64,000 bases of DNA from Campanula takesimana (GCA_026119855.1 JAOWBW010001586.1:124001-188000), one strand, 5' to 3'; numbered from the stretch's first letter, positions 23,786-36,683 are shown. Notes: generated by a model from the letters alone, not told the origin. Translations and numbers: made by a program.

Positions 23786-24440
23786 ATTGAAGATAGCTAT
23801 AGCTAGGCGTGTTAGGGAGCGTAGGTATTTGATTTTGATGTTATGGGGCTCTGTGATTGTTAATGTGGTGATGCTAGTTTTACTCTTGAAATAAGGATGG
23901 TTATGAAAGTTTTGATGTTTTGTTGTAATCCTTATGCTATGTATTTTGTTTCAATTAATGAAAACATCTTTTGAATCCCATATTCGTTGGTTTTATTTTT
24001 AGTGTGTACTTGCAAATACTCCCTCCGTCCCATATCAATGAGGAATAAGAAATGAGAAGATCATTTTGGGACGGAGGGAGTAATATTCAAGAAAAGAGAG
24101 TAACATCACAAAAAAGGCAAACTAAGCAACTTGATACTTGTACAAGTAACATTAATGGCGAAACTGATATTTATATAACCATTCTATAACCATTCTGAAT
24201 TCCAGGCTAACATAAGCAAAAAGGCCAAACATAAACAAACATGCCAACTGAAGTGTCTATGCACTAAAAGGAAAATCTCAAGATAGAGATAATACTTCAA
24301 CTAAAAGGCCAACCATCAACAAAAAGGCCAACTTAAGTGTCTATGCACTAAAAAGACACAAACTTTGGAGCAGAAGGTGTAATTGTTAAAAAGTACAAAA
24401 GTGCCATTAAATCTAGTTGTCTTCAATTGCCTTCAGTTTA
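23786..24440. other. No gene recognised; short local duplication
   Basis: Holds the 62-bp Stowaway relic at 24019-24080. A short direct repeat, aagtgtctatgcactaaaa, occurs near 24250 and 24334. This may be the 3' flank or terminal region of the adjacent MULE, but no terminal inverted repeat was found. Confidence 0.4.
24019..24080. mobile_element. 62-bp minimal Stowaway relic
   Basis: CTCCCTCCGTCCCATA and TTTTGGGACGGAGGGAG are separated by fewer than 30 bases and flanked by TA on both sides. Two nearly bare inverted ends remain, with almost no interior. Confidence 0.8.
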
Positions 24441-24442
24441 TT

Positions 24443-27400
24443 TTATTTTTTTCCTTTTGCTGCTTCTTGAAGTGTATTCAAAGTAGTCACCCTTGTTCCA
24501 CGCCACATAAAAAATGCGCTTTGAATTGACTGACTACCAACTGTTGTTGCAAAATCAGGTAATGATGGCATTGTCATCCTTTGACCAGGTTGGAATCTCA
24601 TAGCACTATCTTGAGACAAGGCTGAAGGATTCTGTTGATTGTTGATCATCCTCTTCTTCTTTGAACCTTGTGACAAAGACTGGGGCATAACTTTTTTGGC
24701 TCTACCTTGATTATCATCTTCAACTGTGTTGCTTGACATAGCCTGCAATGTTGTGACTGTTAATGTGGTGTACAAATGCACACTAATAACCTACAAATAT
24801 ATACAAAGCACATATATAACTTACTGTTAATTTAGTTGATTTTCCTGTAGTTTTTACACTGCCCTCCTTAGTTGCACCAGTTTCATTCCTCCTAACCTAA
24901 ATAACATATCAAGGGTAGAGTTAGATACTCCCTCCGTCCCAGACAAAATAAAGCACATAAAGTACACTCCCTCTGTCCCTAAATTGTACCAAAACCCTTA
25001 AAATGAAATTTGGACACTCATTTAGGGACAGAGGGAGTATTATATACATTCAATATTTAATAAAGTGCATAAATAAAATAAACACTTACATTCAATTTCT
25101 TTCTTCTTTGGTAGGTTACAGCTCCCTCAGCCTGCTCTCCATTTACCTCTCCATCTTCTTCTTCTTCTACTGGTGGTGGTCTTCTTGGACATGTCTTTGC
25201 ATTATGGTACTCCTCACCACAAATACCACATCGAATAGTATCCTGATACCTCCTCAATTTATTGGGGTTACTAGTTCCTTCATCCACTTGCCTGGCTCTC
25301 CTTCTTTTAGGCCTGCCTGGCATCTTTCTTTCAATTGGAGGTAAGATGGAAATACCAGATTGTGGCCACGTATCTCTCCCCCTCATTGGATACACTATGT
25401 GTTCATAAGCCTTCATGTAGGTCTCTTTCTTGTACCAGTCAGCAACATAAATATCAGGATTGAGTTTATTGTAATTTAATGCAGATATTCCATGAGGGCA
25501 TGGTATACCACATAGCTGCCACTTTCTGCAAGAACATTCTTGCAAATTCAAGTCCACCTCAAACTGATTTCCATACATCCCTCTAACTTGGTATTTCATT
25601 ACTCCTGCCCAAACTGTAATGTAGCTATGTGACTCTGCTTTATTGATGTCCAGTTTTTGAAGTATTCTTGGACAAATTTCTCCTCCCTCATAGGCTCTCA
25701 TCTTCTCCCTACTCTTTTACAGCCTAGTCATCAAATACATCCTAATCCACTCAAGCAAGTCCAAGATAGGTTTAGATCTGGCCTTTAGAATGAAAGAGTT
25801 GAATGACTCACATAAGTTATTCAACAAAATATCACAACATTTATGAGTTGAGAAGAAAGCCCTACACCAATGGGCATGTGTTTTTGCCACTAACCAATCA
25901 TATGCTTTTTGATCCATCTTCTTTAACCCTTCCATTGCATTATTAAATCTCTGCACATAAGTTGCTTTAGCACATGCATATAACTGCTTTTTCAGAGCAT
26001 TGCCTCGAAATTGCAGTTTGAAGTTGTCATGCAAGTGCTTCACACAGAATCGTATCTCAGCATCAGGAACAAGTGCCTAAAGACTAGGGACAAGGCCCTT
26101 CTGTTTGTCTGATATAAAAGTCCAAGCACTGGTGTTGTCATAATTAATATCCACAAGTAGATACTCTAAGAACCATGTCCATATCTCTTTGTTCTCTCCT
26201 TCAACTACTGCATAAGCCAAAGGCCACATTCCATTATTGGCATCAACCCGAACAGCTAAAAGTATCATGCCCTTTACTGGACCCTTTAGAAAACACCCAT
26301 CTAATCCAATCACCTTCCTGCACCCTTCCAGAAACCCTCTTTTTAATCCACCAAGGCAAACATACATTTTCTTAAAAACAGTTCCCGTGTTTCGTACTAA
26401 CATTGAACTTCTACAGTTGTTCCGGGATTGGATCTTATCAATTCCTCTTTATAATCCATCAAACATTTATACTGCTCTTTATAATCTACTACAACATTCT
26501 TCTTTGCAGTAGCCAGGGCTCTGTAAGCACTACTCCTAGACAGTTTAAGCTCAAGTTCTGTTCTGTCCCTACAGTATGAAAAAAAGACTCACTTTCCCAT
26601 TTTGGGTTCAATTTAACTCTGTTGGTGTATTTTTCCCCAACCCATCTAGAATTCACACATGAACTCTTGACCACATTGCTGCAACTGTGAGTGTTGACAA
26701 GTGTCATGATTTTAAAAGTGTTATCCCCTTTTGAATGCTGTGAGGCATAAATGTACCATTCACACCCCTCTTTACATCTAGCACTCACCTTTAATCTATC
26801 ATTCTTGAGAAATTTAATCCCTTTAGACTGCTTCACATAGTAAGATCTCACTGCATTTCTGAACTCTTTGTTGCCAGTAAACTCCATTCCTAGCTCAAAC
26901 TCTGGATCTTGCATATCTGTTTTAGGATTGAATTTCTTAAATTTTGGCATTTTATTCCTCCCAATTAGATATCTAGGATCATCCTCATCAAAATCAGAAC
27001 CATCCAGACTTTTAAAATCATCAGAATCATCATATTCTGACTCACAATTCCACTCATCTCTTACTGTATTTTCAATAGGCTCTCCAATTACAACCCCTGA
27101 TGGCTTCTTCTTCTTATTCTTTTTCTTTTTCTTATTATATTTCCCCTGGTTTTCTTCTCCCTCTGCCCACTCACTAATTTTTCCTTACCCTTCTTACTCT
27201 CCATTTCTTTTTCCTTCCCCTTACCATTCCCTTCATTGATTGAATTATCAGATGGCATAACCCACTTTGAATCATCAATTTCAACCTCGCTCTCCTCGTA
27301 GCTACTATCAGTATAACCTGAACTAGCATCATCCTTACTTTCCCCATTCTCCCTAACATATTCATCATGCTGATACTCTTCATTGTGCTTACAATACACA

Positions 27401-27481
27401 TCAACTATCCTACAATTATCAACAACAAGATATCCCACCATTTGCCTAACAGCTTCATGAGTTGACAATAGAGTTAATCTT
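24443..27481 (-). pseudogene. MULE (MuDR-type) transposase, broken
   Basis: The cut-and-paste transposase of a Mutator-like element reads on the minus strand in five blocks. 26489-27481 has a charged, Ser/Asp-rich linker, then the MuDR DNA-binding domain (FRNAVRSYYVKQSKGIKF, then CKEGCEWYIYAS). 26077-26403 has the catalytic core: IGLDGCFLKG with the first Asp, ISDKQKGL with the second. 25717-26043 continues the core (LCESFNSFILKARSKP). 25057-25701 has a SWIM finger (CSCRKWQLCGIPCPH), a basic GRPKRRRAR patch and a CCHC knuckle (CGICGEEYHNAKTC). 24443-24781 is a Ser/Gln-rich tail. Stops or shifts separate the blocks near 26480, 26060 and 25705; the gap at 24782-25056 may hold an intron. The N-terminus is cut at 27481 by a copia LTR. 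Confidence 0.88.
24967..25037. mobile_element. 71-bp Stowaway relic between MULE blocks
   Basis: CTCCCTCTGTCCCTAAAT and TTTAGGGACAGAGGGAG form inverted ends, with TA on the right. A second lone end (ctccctccgtcccag) lies just upstream at 24929. It sits in the non-coding gap between the last two MULE blocks. Confidence 0.75.
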
Positions 27482-27930
27482 TGTTGGGTTTTAGAGTAAC
27501 ATGCGCAGCGGAAAATAGCATTTAAAATTTTATGAAACCCAAAGCCCATAGATCCATTCATATGATTAAATCAAATACTTGCAATATGAATACTAGAAAA
27601 ACTAACCCTTGATGACTTTGAATTTGGTCTTTGATCTTGGTGGAGAAATTGAAGCTTTAATACGAACAAGTAAGAACACGAACTTTGAAGATGATGAGCT
27701 TCACCCTCTAGCGGTATCCACACCTTGAACGAATATCAAGAACACTTGATCTTGGTTGCTAGACCAAAATTGTGAAACACGTTTTCACAATTAATATGAA
27801 CTATATGGAATATTATTTGTGTATTATTTTGTTCTTCAATCTAGGATGTCTTGGAACAAAATAAAACTCTCTCAAACTCTTTGGAGACTTGCACAAAAGC
27901 TATGGTATGTTCTGGCCCGAATTTGGTTGT

Positions 27931-27940
27931 TTATATACAA
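27931..27940 (-). promoter_or_regulatory. TATA box in the copia A LTR
   Basis: The minus strand reads TTGTATATAAAC, about 100 bp downstream of the GC palindromes. It is a likely promoter core of the retroelement. Confidence 0.5.
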
Positions 27941-28030
27941 GTTAGACCTATTCCAAATAGGAAACTTGTGTCAAAACCCGTCCAAAATCCTTTTCCTAAT
28001 TAAATCAGGAAGTCTGTCCCGACACACTAT

Positions 28031-28079
28031 GCGGCCGCCAAAACCTATGCGGCCGCCCAGCCTGGTTTGTGCGATCGCA
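28031..28079. repeat. GC-rich palindrome cluster in the copia A LTR
   Basis: GCGGCCGC occurs at 28031-28038 and 28049-28056, and TGCGATCGCA at 28070-28079: three self-complementary words within 49 bp of otherwise AT-rich LTR. Confidence 0.9.
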
Positions 28080-28924
28080 CACCAGGATCAGAGGGCCTTA
28101 ATTTTCCAATATAGTCCTTTTAGGATTCGTTCCATTGTATGTGACCCTGTAGGATTATACTAAGTTGGCAATGGGTTCAAACATGAATCCATAAGATATG
28201 ATTAGGTTCTAGCAAACCGTCATACCTACCTAAATAGTATAACTAGATACAAGTTCACATTCCTTTAGAATATGTCACAATCCATTTGTCCACGATCTCA
28301 TTGAACACAAGTCATGGTCAAACGGTCAACTTGTTTTTGTTCAATACTTTCTCGATTCTGAATATGTTGATAATCCAAATGACATTAATCTAATCAATTC
28401 ATTTGAGTCCGGCCGAACATTTTCATCAACATCATTCCTATGAGAGGTCTAAGCTTGAGATCTCTCCGAAAATGGACAAATCCAGTTCGCTTATTATTCT
28501 TCCCTACGTGAATCCGATTATGCCAATCATACACTTTATAACTACCCGGTTAAAGGTAGCGTTTGAATATGTCAAACATAATGTTCATCAAGTGGAAGAC
28601 TATAATAACTTCATGTCTAAGGATTCAAATGACATAACCAATATGAGATATATGTACGACATGGACCATGACATAAATCTCATACAGCGGGTCATGTCCA
28701 GTACCTTGTTCCAAACAAGTACCCATAAATCTAACATGATCATCCCATGATCATTTAGCCTTTATACTAGTGCTTAACAAGTACTAAGGACGGAGATTAT
28801 TATAAGTAAACATGAACAACAATAATAATCAAATCATCTCTTTATTGATATGAAATAAATGATAACAATTACAACGTTTATTAAACGTGCCTAGGGCACC
28901 ACTACAAACAATCTCCCACTTGCC

Positions 28925-31558
28925 TTAGGCCCAATCTCCCATGTATCTAATACCCATGGACCTAACATGACCTTCATGTTTAGCTTGAGGAAGTCCCTTG
29001 TTAGCGGGTCCCGTGACATTGTCATCAGTAGGTACTTTGCATATATTCACGTCACCTCTGTCAATGATTTCTCGAATGACATGGTAACGCCTAAGTATGT
29101 GTTTGGATTTTTGATGTGCCCTTGGTTCCTTTGCTTGAGCAATAGCACCATTATTATCACAATAAAGGTCTATTTGATTAGCAATACTAGGAACCACTTC
29201 AAGTTCAGTGATGAACTTCTTAATCCAAACAGCTTCCTTTGCAGCATCCGATGCAGCAATATACTCAGCTTCCTTTGTAGAATCAGCGGTTGTACTCTGC
29301 TTGGAACTCTTACAGCTTACAGCTCCACCATTTAACATAAACACAAAAACCCGATTGCGATCGACTGTCATCTCTGTCGGTTTGGAAGCTTGCATCCGTG
29401 TAAGCATTTACAACGAGATCATCTTCCATTCCTCCATAGACCAAAAACAAGTCCTTAGTCCTTCTCAAGTACTTAAGAATCGCTTTTACAGCTACCCAGT
29501 GATTTTCTCTGGGGTCGGATTGGTATCTACTTGTCATGCTCAAAGCATAAGATACATCCGGCCTAGTACAAATCATGGCATACATGATGGACCCAATTGC
29601 CGAAGTATATGGAACATCATTCATTTTATCACGCTCATCTTTTGTCTTAGGACATTGAGTCTTGCTTAGAGAAACTCCATGTAACACCGGCAAGGTTCCA
29701 CTTTTAGAATTTTCCATACGGAATCTTCTAATGACCTTGTCAATGTATGTACTTTGGCTTAAACCAAGTAGCTTCCTTGATCTATCTCTATAGATCTTAA
29801 TGCCAAGTATATATGCGACTTCACCCATATATTTCATTGCAAAACACTTTCCCAACCATGTCTTTACGGACTGAAGTGTAGGAATGTCGTTTCCAATAAG
29901 TAATATGTCATCCACATATAAAATCTGGAATAGCACTATGCTCCCACTAATCTTCTTGTATACACAAGGCTCATCTTCGTTCTTGATGAAACCAAACTCT
30001 TTGACCAATTCATCAAAACGGAGATTCCAACTCCTAGACGCTTGCTTCAATCCATAAATGGATTTCTGCAATTTGCATACCTTAGAATTCTGTTCAAAAC
30101 CTTCTGGTTGTGTCATATACACATCCTCTTGTAGTTTTCCATTAAGGAAAGAGGTTTTGACATCCATTTGCCATATTTCATAGTCATGATATGCGGCAAT
30201 GGCAAGCAAAATTCTTATAGACTGATCATTGCTACGGGTGAAAAGGTTTCATCATAGTCAATACCATGAACTTGCCTATAACCCTTCGCTACAAGTCTAG
30301 CTTTGTAAGTATGCACCTTCTCATCCATGTCAGTCTTCTTCTTGAAGACCCATTTGCATCCTATGGTTTTTACACCTTCGGGTGCATCAATCAAATTCCA
30401 AACTTGATTGTCTTGCATGGATTGTAATTCGGATTCTATGGCTCCAAGCCACTTGTCCGAATCAGGAGAAGACATCGCCTCTTGATAGGTTGTTGGTTCA
30501 TCATTTTCAATGATTTCCACCTCATTACTATCCGTTATGAGAAATCCATATCTCTTAGGCTCGGATCGTAACCTATTAGATCTACGAGTTACTTGTGTAT
30601 TTTGAACAAGTTCCACAACTCCTTGTGGTTCTTGTTCTTGTTCCACTATTGGTTCAATGTTATTTTCTGGGCCTCGAATTTCTTCAAGATTTATTTTACT
30701 CCCACTGATTTCTTTAGAGAGAAACTGTTTCTCTAGAAAGACACCAGTTCGGGCAACAAACACTTTGTTGTCCTCTCGGTTGTAAAAGTAATATCCTTTA
30801 GTTTCCTTAGGATATCCCACGAAAATACATTCATCAGATTTGTGTGCTAGTTTGTCGGAGACAAGTCTTTTGACAAAAGCTTCGCAACCCCAAGTCCTCA
30901 TGAAAGACAAACTAGGTTTCTTTCCGATCCACATCTCATATGGAGTCTTTGGAACCGATTTAGTTGGAACTTGATTTAGTGTGAAAGCAGCGGTTTTTAG
31001 AGCGTAACCCCAAAAGGATATTGGAAGATCAACTTGACTCATCATTGATCGAACCATGTCTAACAAAGTCCGATTTCTCCTCTCGGACACACCATTCCAT
31101 TGTGGTGTTCCGGGTGGAGTCAATTGTGAAATTATTCCACAATTCTTTAGATGATCATCAAATTCATGACTCAAGTATTCTCCACCTCGATCTGATCGAA
31201 GTGCCTTAATACTTTTGCCAAGTTGTTTTTTCTACTTTATTTTGAAATATTCTAAATATCTCAAATGCTTCACTTTTATGTTTCATTAGGTAAACATACC
31301 CAAATCTACTATAATCATCAGTGAATGTTATGAAGTATTGAAATCCTCCCCTAGCATTGCTACTTAATGGTCCGCATACATCAGAATGTATCACCCCCAA
31401 TAAGTCGCTTGCCCTTTCACCTAGCTTGGTAAAAGGTGTCTTAGTCATTTTTCCAAGAAAACACGACTCACAAGTATCATACGACCCAGGTCACATGAAC
31501 CCAAGAGACCGTCCCCATGGAGTTTTGAGATACGCTTCTCATTAATATGAAAAAGATG
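28925..31558 (-). pseudogene. Copia element A pol (integrase, reverse transcriptase, RNase H), broken
   Basis: Minus-strand pol of a Ty1/copia element. From the 5' side: pre-integrase tail (HINEKRISKLHGDGLLG, 31500-31558), integrase core (VIHSDVCGPLSSNARGG, TFTDDYSRFGYVYLMKHKSE, then GTPQWNGVSERRNRTLLDM), and the charged linker. Then come reverse transcriptase (WVFKKKTDMDEKVHTYKARL, MDVKTSFLNG, active site LYVDDILLIGND) and RNase H (YTDASFQTD, STKEAEYIAASDAAKEAVW, LYCDNNGAI), with a stop at 28925. Breaks: a degraded stretch near 31445-31500, and frameshifts near 31205, 30215 and 29345. The gag and 5' LTR are missing: similarity stops at 31558, where a Sirevirus LTR begins, so the Sirevirus inserted into this pol. 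Confidence 0.92.
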
Positions 31559-33023
31559 GGTTGGTCCCAAAGGGCAACAAGGGTATGAAAAATAGCTAGA
31601 GGGGGGGGGGGTGAATAGCTGTTTTAAAATTCTTTTCGTACCCTTGAAAAACTCAATTGCGAATGCGCACTTTATCAAGTAAGCGTTATGAAATGCGCCT
31701 AAGTGAGTGAGTGAAATGCACAGCGGAATTTAGTAATGAAAATAGGCGCAAAGTGATAAAGGGAGCGCAACACACACACTAAGTATTTTGGCTCAAAGTG
31801 AGTGAAATAAGGAACTAAGGCAAATGATATAAAACACAACACAATTCAGTTCAATCAATCTACAATGAGTAAACAAGCAAATAGTGAGTGAAAATAATAA
31901 CTTGAAAGAAATGACAAGATAATAACACAAGCTATTTGGAGAGGTTCGATCAATGAAAGATCTACGTCCTCTACCAAGATGGTTAGTCTTGGATTTCTAA
32001 TCGAGATCTTATAAAATGAGTGAGTGTTACAAATTACAATGTTTGAGCTTATACACTAACTCAAGATCTATTACTATGAAAGAACAAATCCAAAACAATA
32101 ACCGGTGTATCTCTAAAAGATGAATCTAAATGATTAATCTTAAAGAGGTGCGTGTGTGTTCTTAGAATCAAGGCTCTTTAGATCTTTGAGATGGAGAGCG
32201 CAAGAAACTAAAGTGTTAAGGCTTGAAGATCTGGGCTAAGGATGAAGGTATGAAGATGTTCTTGAGAAATCTGGAAAAACGAAGGCAATCTTCAAATCTT
32301 CAACAAATGCTTTGAGAGAGAAATTCTTGAAATTCTTAGCAAAACTCAGCAACTTCAAAATGTTGAAGTTATGGGGTATTTATAGTGAACTTCAAAAAAC
32401 TAGCCGTTTGGAAATCCTTGTGGATAAGATGAGCTGTCGTTCGTTGATTGGAGCATGCATATTTTATGGCCATTTTGACACTCAACATAAATGTGACCGT
32501 TATGGACACGTGTCAACAGATTAGGCGCATATGCATCTTTTATCCACCGTTGGATCATTGGCGTAATTTTGAATTCTTTTTCAAGTCTTCGAGTCTTCAA
32601 TAAATCACTGAGTGTTGAATAAATTCTTTGAGGCGCATTTGAGCCAAGAGGCGCATTGAGCCAATAGGCGCATAGTAAGCGTGCGCTTAAGTCAAGGGGC
32701 GCAGATGCGCGTAACATATCTTATGAAGAAATCTTTAAGCACGCGTTCTAACTGGCGCATTGCGCGAATGTAGAAGGCGCGTGGCGCATGGCGCGTGGAG
32801 GCGCATAAGCGCGGCTCAAACTCACTGAGTGATTTTTCTTGAAACTTGATCTTCTTGCCCTATTTTTAAGCTATTCTATAACAATGGACAACCTAAAAAA
32901 TGAAGTATAAATACTTTTTACATGTGGGTCTAAAGTCCATGAAATAAAACTTAGGTGATGGATCAATCAAATCTAATAAATCCTAATACATTAAAACTGA
33001 GATATATGTGGGCATACCCAACA
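31559..33023 (-). mobile_element. 3' LTR of Sirevirus-like copia element B1
   Basis: 1465 bp from GGTTGGTCCCAAAGGGC to ATACCCAACA. The related LTR at 47324 begins TGTTGGTCCC, so the first bases here appear mutated or mis-joined. The polypurine-tract complement atctccccctatttg follows. The minus strand has a TATA box at 32377-32384. Its U3 side (32625-32815) is crowded with GGCGCA/GCGCAT words. A run of nine or more G occurs near 31603. Confidence 0.82.
32377..32384 (-). promoter_or_regulatory. TATA box in the B1 LTR
   Basis: The minus strand reads TATAAATA within a context shared with the B2 LTR (48134-48141), supporting it as the conserved promoter core of this family. Confidence 0.6.
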
Positions 33024-33549
33024 ATCTCCCCCTATTTGATTGATGCCATTACCTACTATATCAAGGACAAACATTATACTTGATAAAACATGTCCAAATG
33101 AATGAAATTGGTAATTCATGTCTCAAGTTAATGTACACACTGGTCCAAAATATAGATTCCTAATCTATTCCAATAAGAATAAAGAGTTACATATGGAAAG
33201 ATAAAAACAACAGTTTAACACATTCAAGATGATATATGAATTTTAGTTTTGAAAATGTGTTTAAACCAAGTTTAAACTTAATGCATGAAAGTATGAAACA
33301 ATTCAATATGATGCATATGGATTTAAACAATATCCATTGTTCTACAAACAAGGAGTTTGAGTGAACAAGGTTTGATAATAAGTGATGCATTGTTCTCATT
33401 AAAACTTGGGGTGTAAGAGTTACAAGTTACAAGTTTTGAATAGAACAAAAACAAAAGGTGCTAAAACAAGTAAGCACAAAATCACTATCACAAAAGAGAT
33501 TGTTCTATTACAAAAGGTTCTAAAAATTTACAAACAAAAATAATAGAAG
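33024..33549 (-). other. Sirevirus B1 3' untranslated region
   Basis: AT-rich stretch between the stop of the extra ORF and the polypurine tract at the LTR edge. It is collinear with 48687-49205 in the second copy. No coding content. Confidence 0.6.
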
Positions 33550-35776
33550 CTAAGGGTTGGGAGGCGCATCATCTTCCTTCAATCCTTCAACGATCTCTGA
33601 AACAGAACGCTGAATTTGCTTTGCGAGCTGATGACTACGGTTCGCTAACCCTTGAGTGTCCGTGACACTGGAGTGAGTAGCAGTAATACCATCCTAATAT
33701 AACTCAAGTGATTCACATTGATGTTTTGGTATTCATCAATGGAACGCTGAGTGATTTGCTGCTGCTGTGAAATGTTTTCTTCCAAGATTTGAATGTGAGC
33801 TTCAATGGCATTCTGAGCCGTGATAATATCTGAAGAAATATGTTCGGCGCGTCTGTCAGAGCTTGAGTGAGCGGCAGTGAAATGAGTGACGACCAACTCT
33901 TTCAGGACATCCAACTTAGATACAAGCACATTCATATTTGATTGAGACGCAGCAGATTGAGGTATGAACGTAGGCGCAGAAGCGGTGGTTTGCGCCTGGT
34001 CAGTATGAGCTTGAACCTGAGTCTGCGCCGGAGGAGGAGAAGGAGCAGAAAGTTTGGCCTGAGAGAGTTCATCTCCCCTTAATGGCAGCAATCTCTTCAG
34101 ATTGATCAGTGAGTAAGGAAGTAAGAAGCTCAAATTGAGACTTTATATGCGCCTGTCCTTGCTCTAAATTGGCTTGCCCTGCTGTAAAGAATGAAGAATG
34201 GAAGTACCTCGCTCAAATCAGGAGCAGACGGAGGAGGCGCAGGGGTAGAGAGTGGCGCATCATCTTGAAGGGGGCGCAGAAGGAGATGGAGGCGCAGGAG
34301 GAGGTGAATGAGTAGGAGACTCAAATTCATCTTCAGTTTCAATTTCAACAGTTTCAACAACAACTGTTTCAACATCAAAAGTTTCTGTTGAGATCGGATC
34401 TGGTCCAGGTGGAGGCGCAACTGAGAAGGAGTGCGCTGAGGGATGGTCTCTTGCTCCCCCTGAACGGGTTCCTCAATGTCTGAAATGTCATCGCCGAAGA
34501 AATCAGAGAGGAGTTTGTACCCTTGACATATTGGAAGGTTGAAATTTGAATGAGGGCGCACGAGGAGTGGGGGCGCGTTGAGAAGGATCAGCGCGCTGGG
34601 AAGGCGCGGAAACAGAAGGCCCTTTCTCAATATCTGCGCTTGATCCGGCGCCTTTCATGCGCTCTAACTTTTCTGACTCAGCAGCTTGTTTGGCTAGAAA
34701 GTCTTCATCTCTTTTTCGTTGAGCCTCAAGCCTGCTGGCTTCCGCGCTAGCCTCAGATCTCGGTATCATCAGTTTCAAATCTAGTGCGTTTGAACAGGCG
34801 CAGGAGTAGGGTCATCAACTACCCTTTTGCCTTTGCTTTTATCTGCGCCTGGCACTGGATATGCGCTTTGTCTAGCGCTTGCTTTTACTGCGCTCTTTAA
34901 TAATGTGCGCTTTTAAGGACTGGCGCAGCATCATAGGACTCTGTGTCTTCATCTACTAAGCTTCAACAGTCTTGATTGGATTCCTTTTGCGCGCTTTGTG
35001 GGCTTCTTCCTGCGCTTCTTGAGGTCCAAACTAGCTTTACCAAACATTGGAACATCGTTGATCTTGTACTCGGTTCTCATTCAAAAACTTAACTAACTCA
35101 GGGTAAGTTAGAAAAAGTTTTGTGAGAATAAGGCAGTGTGAGCGGAATCGGGTCTTTCCATCACTTTTGTTCTTCACAAATTTATCAATTTGCTCAACGC
35201 AGAGTCTTGAACAGAATATGAGGCCAGTGAAGCTTCTCCTTGGCCATAGATAGCAGCTGTGTATTCCCATTGTTCAACGTGAATCGGTTACGTTCCCAGT
35301 TTTGAAACACTATTGAAGTTCCCACCCAAGTGAGCGATGTGAGTCAAGAGTTCTCCACCATCTCGAATTTCGGTGTTTTTGATATTGTTTTTGAAGCGTG
35401 GGAATATTTAGAAGTGAGGCAGCCATCTTGTTCTGATCATCAATTGAGTAAGTCATCGGGCGCCCAATAATGCGATCTTCACCGGTAGATGGAAAAACGA
35501 GCAAGTGTCGAATCACAGATGATGAAATATGGACGTCAACATTTTGAACTGCGCGCCTCAATCCGGTAGTGAGTGCGCCCATTTACATCAATTTCCACTA
35601 GAACAGCAGTGGAAAAGAACTCATCCACGAGGAGCGCAGAATAGAAATCTTGTCCATTGTGAATAAGGGAGCAGACCAGCGACGCGCAGAGTTCTCTATT
35701 ATTTCTCTTCCCATCACTTCACCAGATAACTCCAATAGATCAAGAGTTTCTTCAAGTTTGAAATTTGCAATGGTCC

Positions 35777-36683
35777 TGAAAAAAATGATTGATGTTAGAA
35801 GTGATATAGGCGCATAGAAACTAAAAATGATCAAAGTAACATAGCGCATGAAATATATAGGCGCATAATGAAACAGGCGCACAAAATTATAGAGAATCAA
35901 GGCGCATGATTGAATTAGGCGCATAAAAATATTGAAGGCGCATAGAGTTACAAGGCGCATAATATGGTTCTATGTGAATACTAAGGAAAAATTAAAACAA
36001 CGGAAATTTGACTAAGTACGAAGTTAGGCGCATAAGGTTTTTAGGCGCAGAATGATTTAAGCGCATATACAAGTAGAGGCGCATAAATCATTCAGGCGCA
36101 TAAAAAATAGGCGCATAAAGAAGTACATAGCGCATGACGTGAAATTTTTACTTAGTAAAGAAAAACAAACAACAAGCATTCAAATGAAAGAATGAAAATC
36201 AAAAAGTTCAAATTTTCGAAAACAAGTTAGAAAATTTTTTAGAGACCAAAACATGCATAAATGACGAAGAACACGAAGAACGACCCTTGAATGCTCGAAG
36301 AACACCAAGAACACGAAAATCATGAAACTTCACCAAACTAGACAAATAATATATCAAAATGACCGCATGACGACAAGGAATCTAAATATGCAAACAAAAA
36401 TAAGAACAAATCAATAATGAAAGCACAATGATCAAAAGAATGCCCGAAATTTGGAAAATTTTGAAAACAAAAACTCAGATTTGTAACAAACAGAGCATTG
36501 ATCGTTAAAAATGTGGTTTTAAAAGATTCGAAATCAATCATAGAACACAACCCAACAAACGATATAAAAAACGGATCATCGAATCAAGAGAAATCAAGAA
36601 AATGAATCCGGGTTTAAAAAAAAACGAAAAACATCACTGAAAATGACGAAAAAAAAAAAATATAGGAGATTAAAGGTTGAGAA
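35777..36683 (-). other. Putative intron of the extra ORF, with GGCGCA array
   Basis: The interval is bounded by a plausible donor and acceptor on the minus strand (GTATGA near 36683; pyrimidine tract plus CAG near 35777). It contains a motif array at 35807-36137 and AT-rich sequence homologous to 52346-53290 and 54832-55779. Splicing is inferred only from these signals. Confidence 0.45.
35807..36137. repeat. GGCGCA motif array 1
   Basis: About 12 exact GGCGCA words, plus three GCGCAT variants, occur within 330 bp, usually as taggcgcata. They are separated by 10-25 bp of unrelated AT-rich sequence. Only the core is conserved, so this is not an ordinary tandem repeat. Confidence 0.85.

Larger units (their letters stand above)
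27482..28910 (-). mobile_element. 3' LTR of copia element A
   Basis: 1429 bp on the plus strand from TGTTGGGTTTTAGAG to ACTACAAACA, bounded on the right by a polypurine-tract complement (atctcccacttgcc). The minus strand has a TATA box near 27931-27940 (TATATAAAC). Upstream of it lie three GC-rich palindromes at 28031-28079. The left edge interrupts the MULE coding region. Confidence 0.8.

Noticed and set aside
26175..27239. Plus-strand frames over the MULE
   Set aside because: Antisense shadows of the transposase, whose minus-strand zinc and catalytic motifs are clear.
28031..28056. Cloning-vector contamination suggested by two GCGGCCGC sites
   Set aside because: They lie inside an otherwise normal copia LTR with no polylinker or vector sequence around them.
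33645..34133. Host coiled-coil gene
   Set aside because: Same sequence type occurs in a second copy next to an identical LTR arrangement (49206-50116), so it belongs to the Sirevirus.
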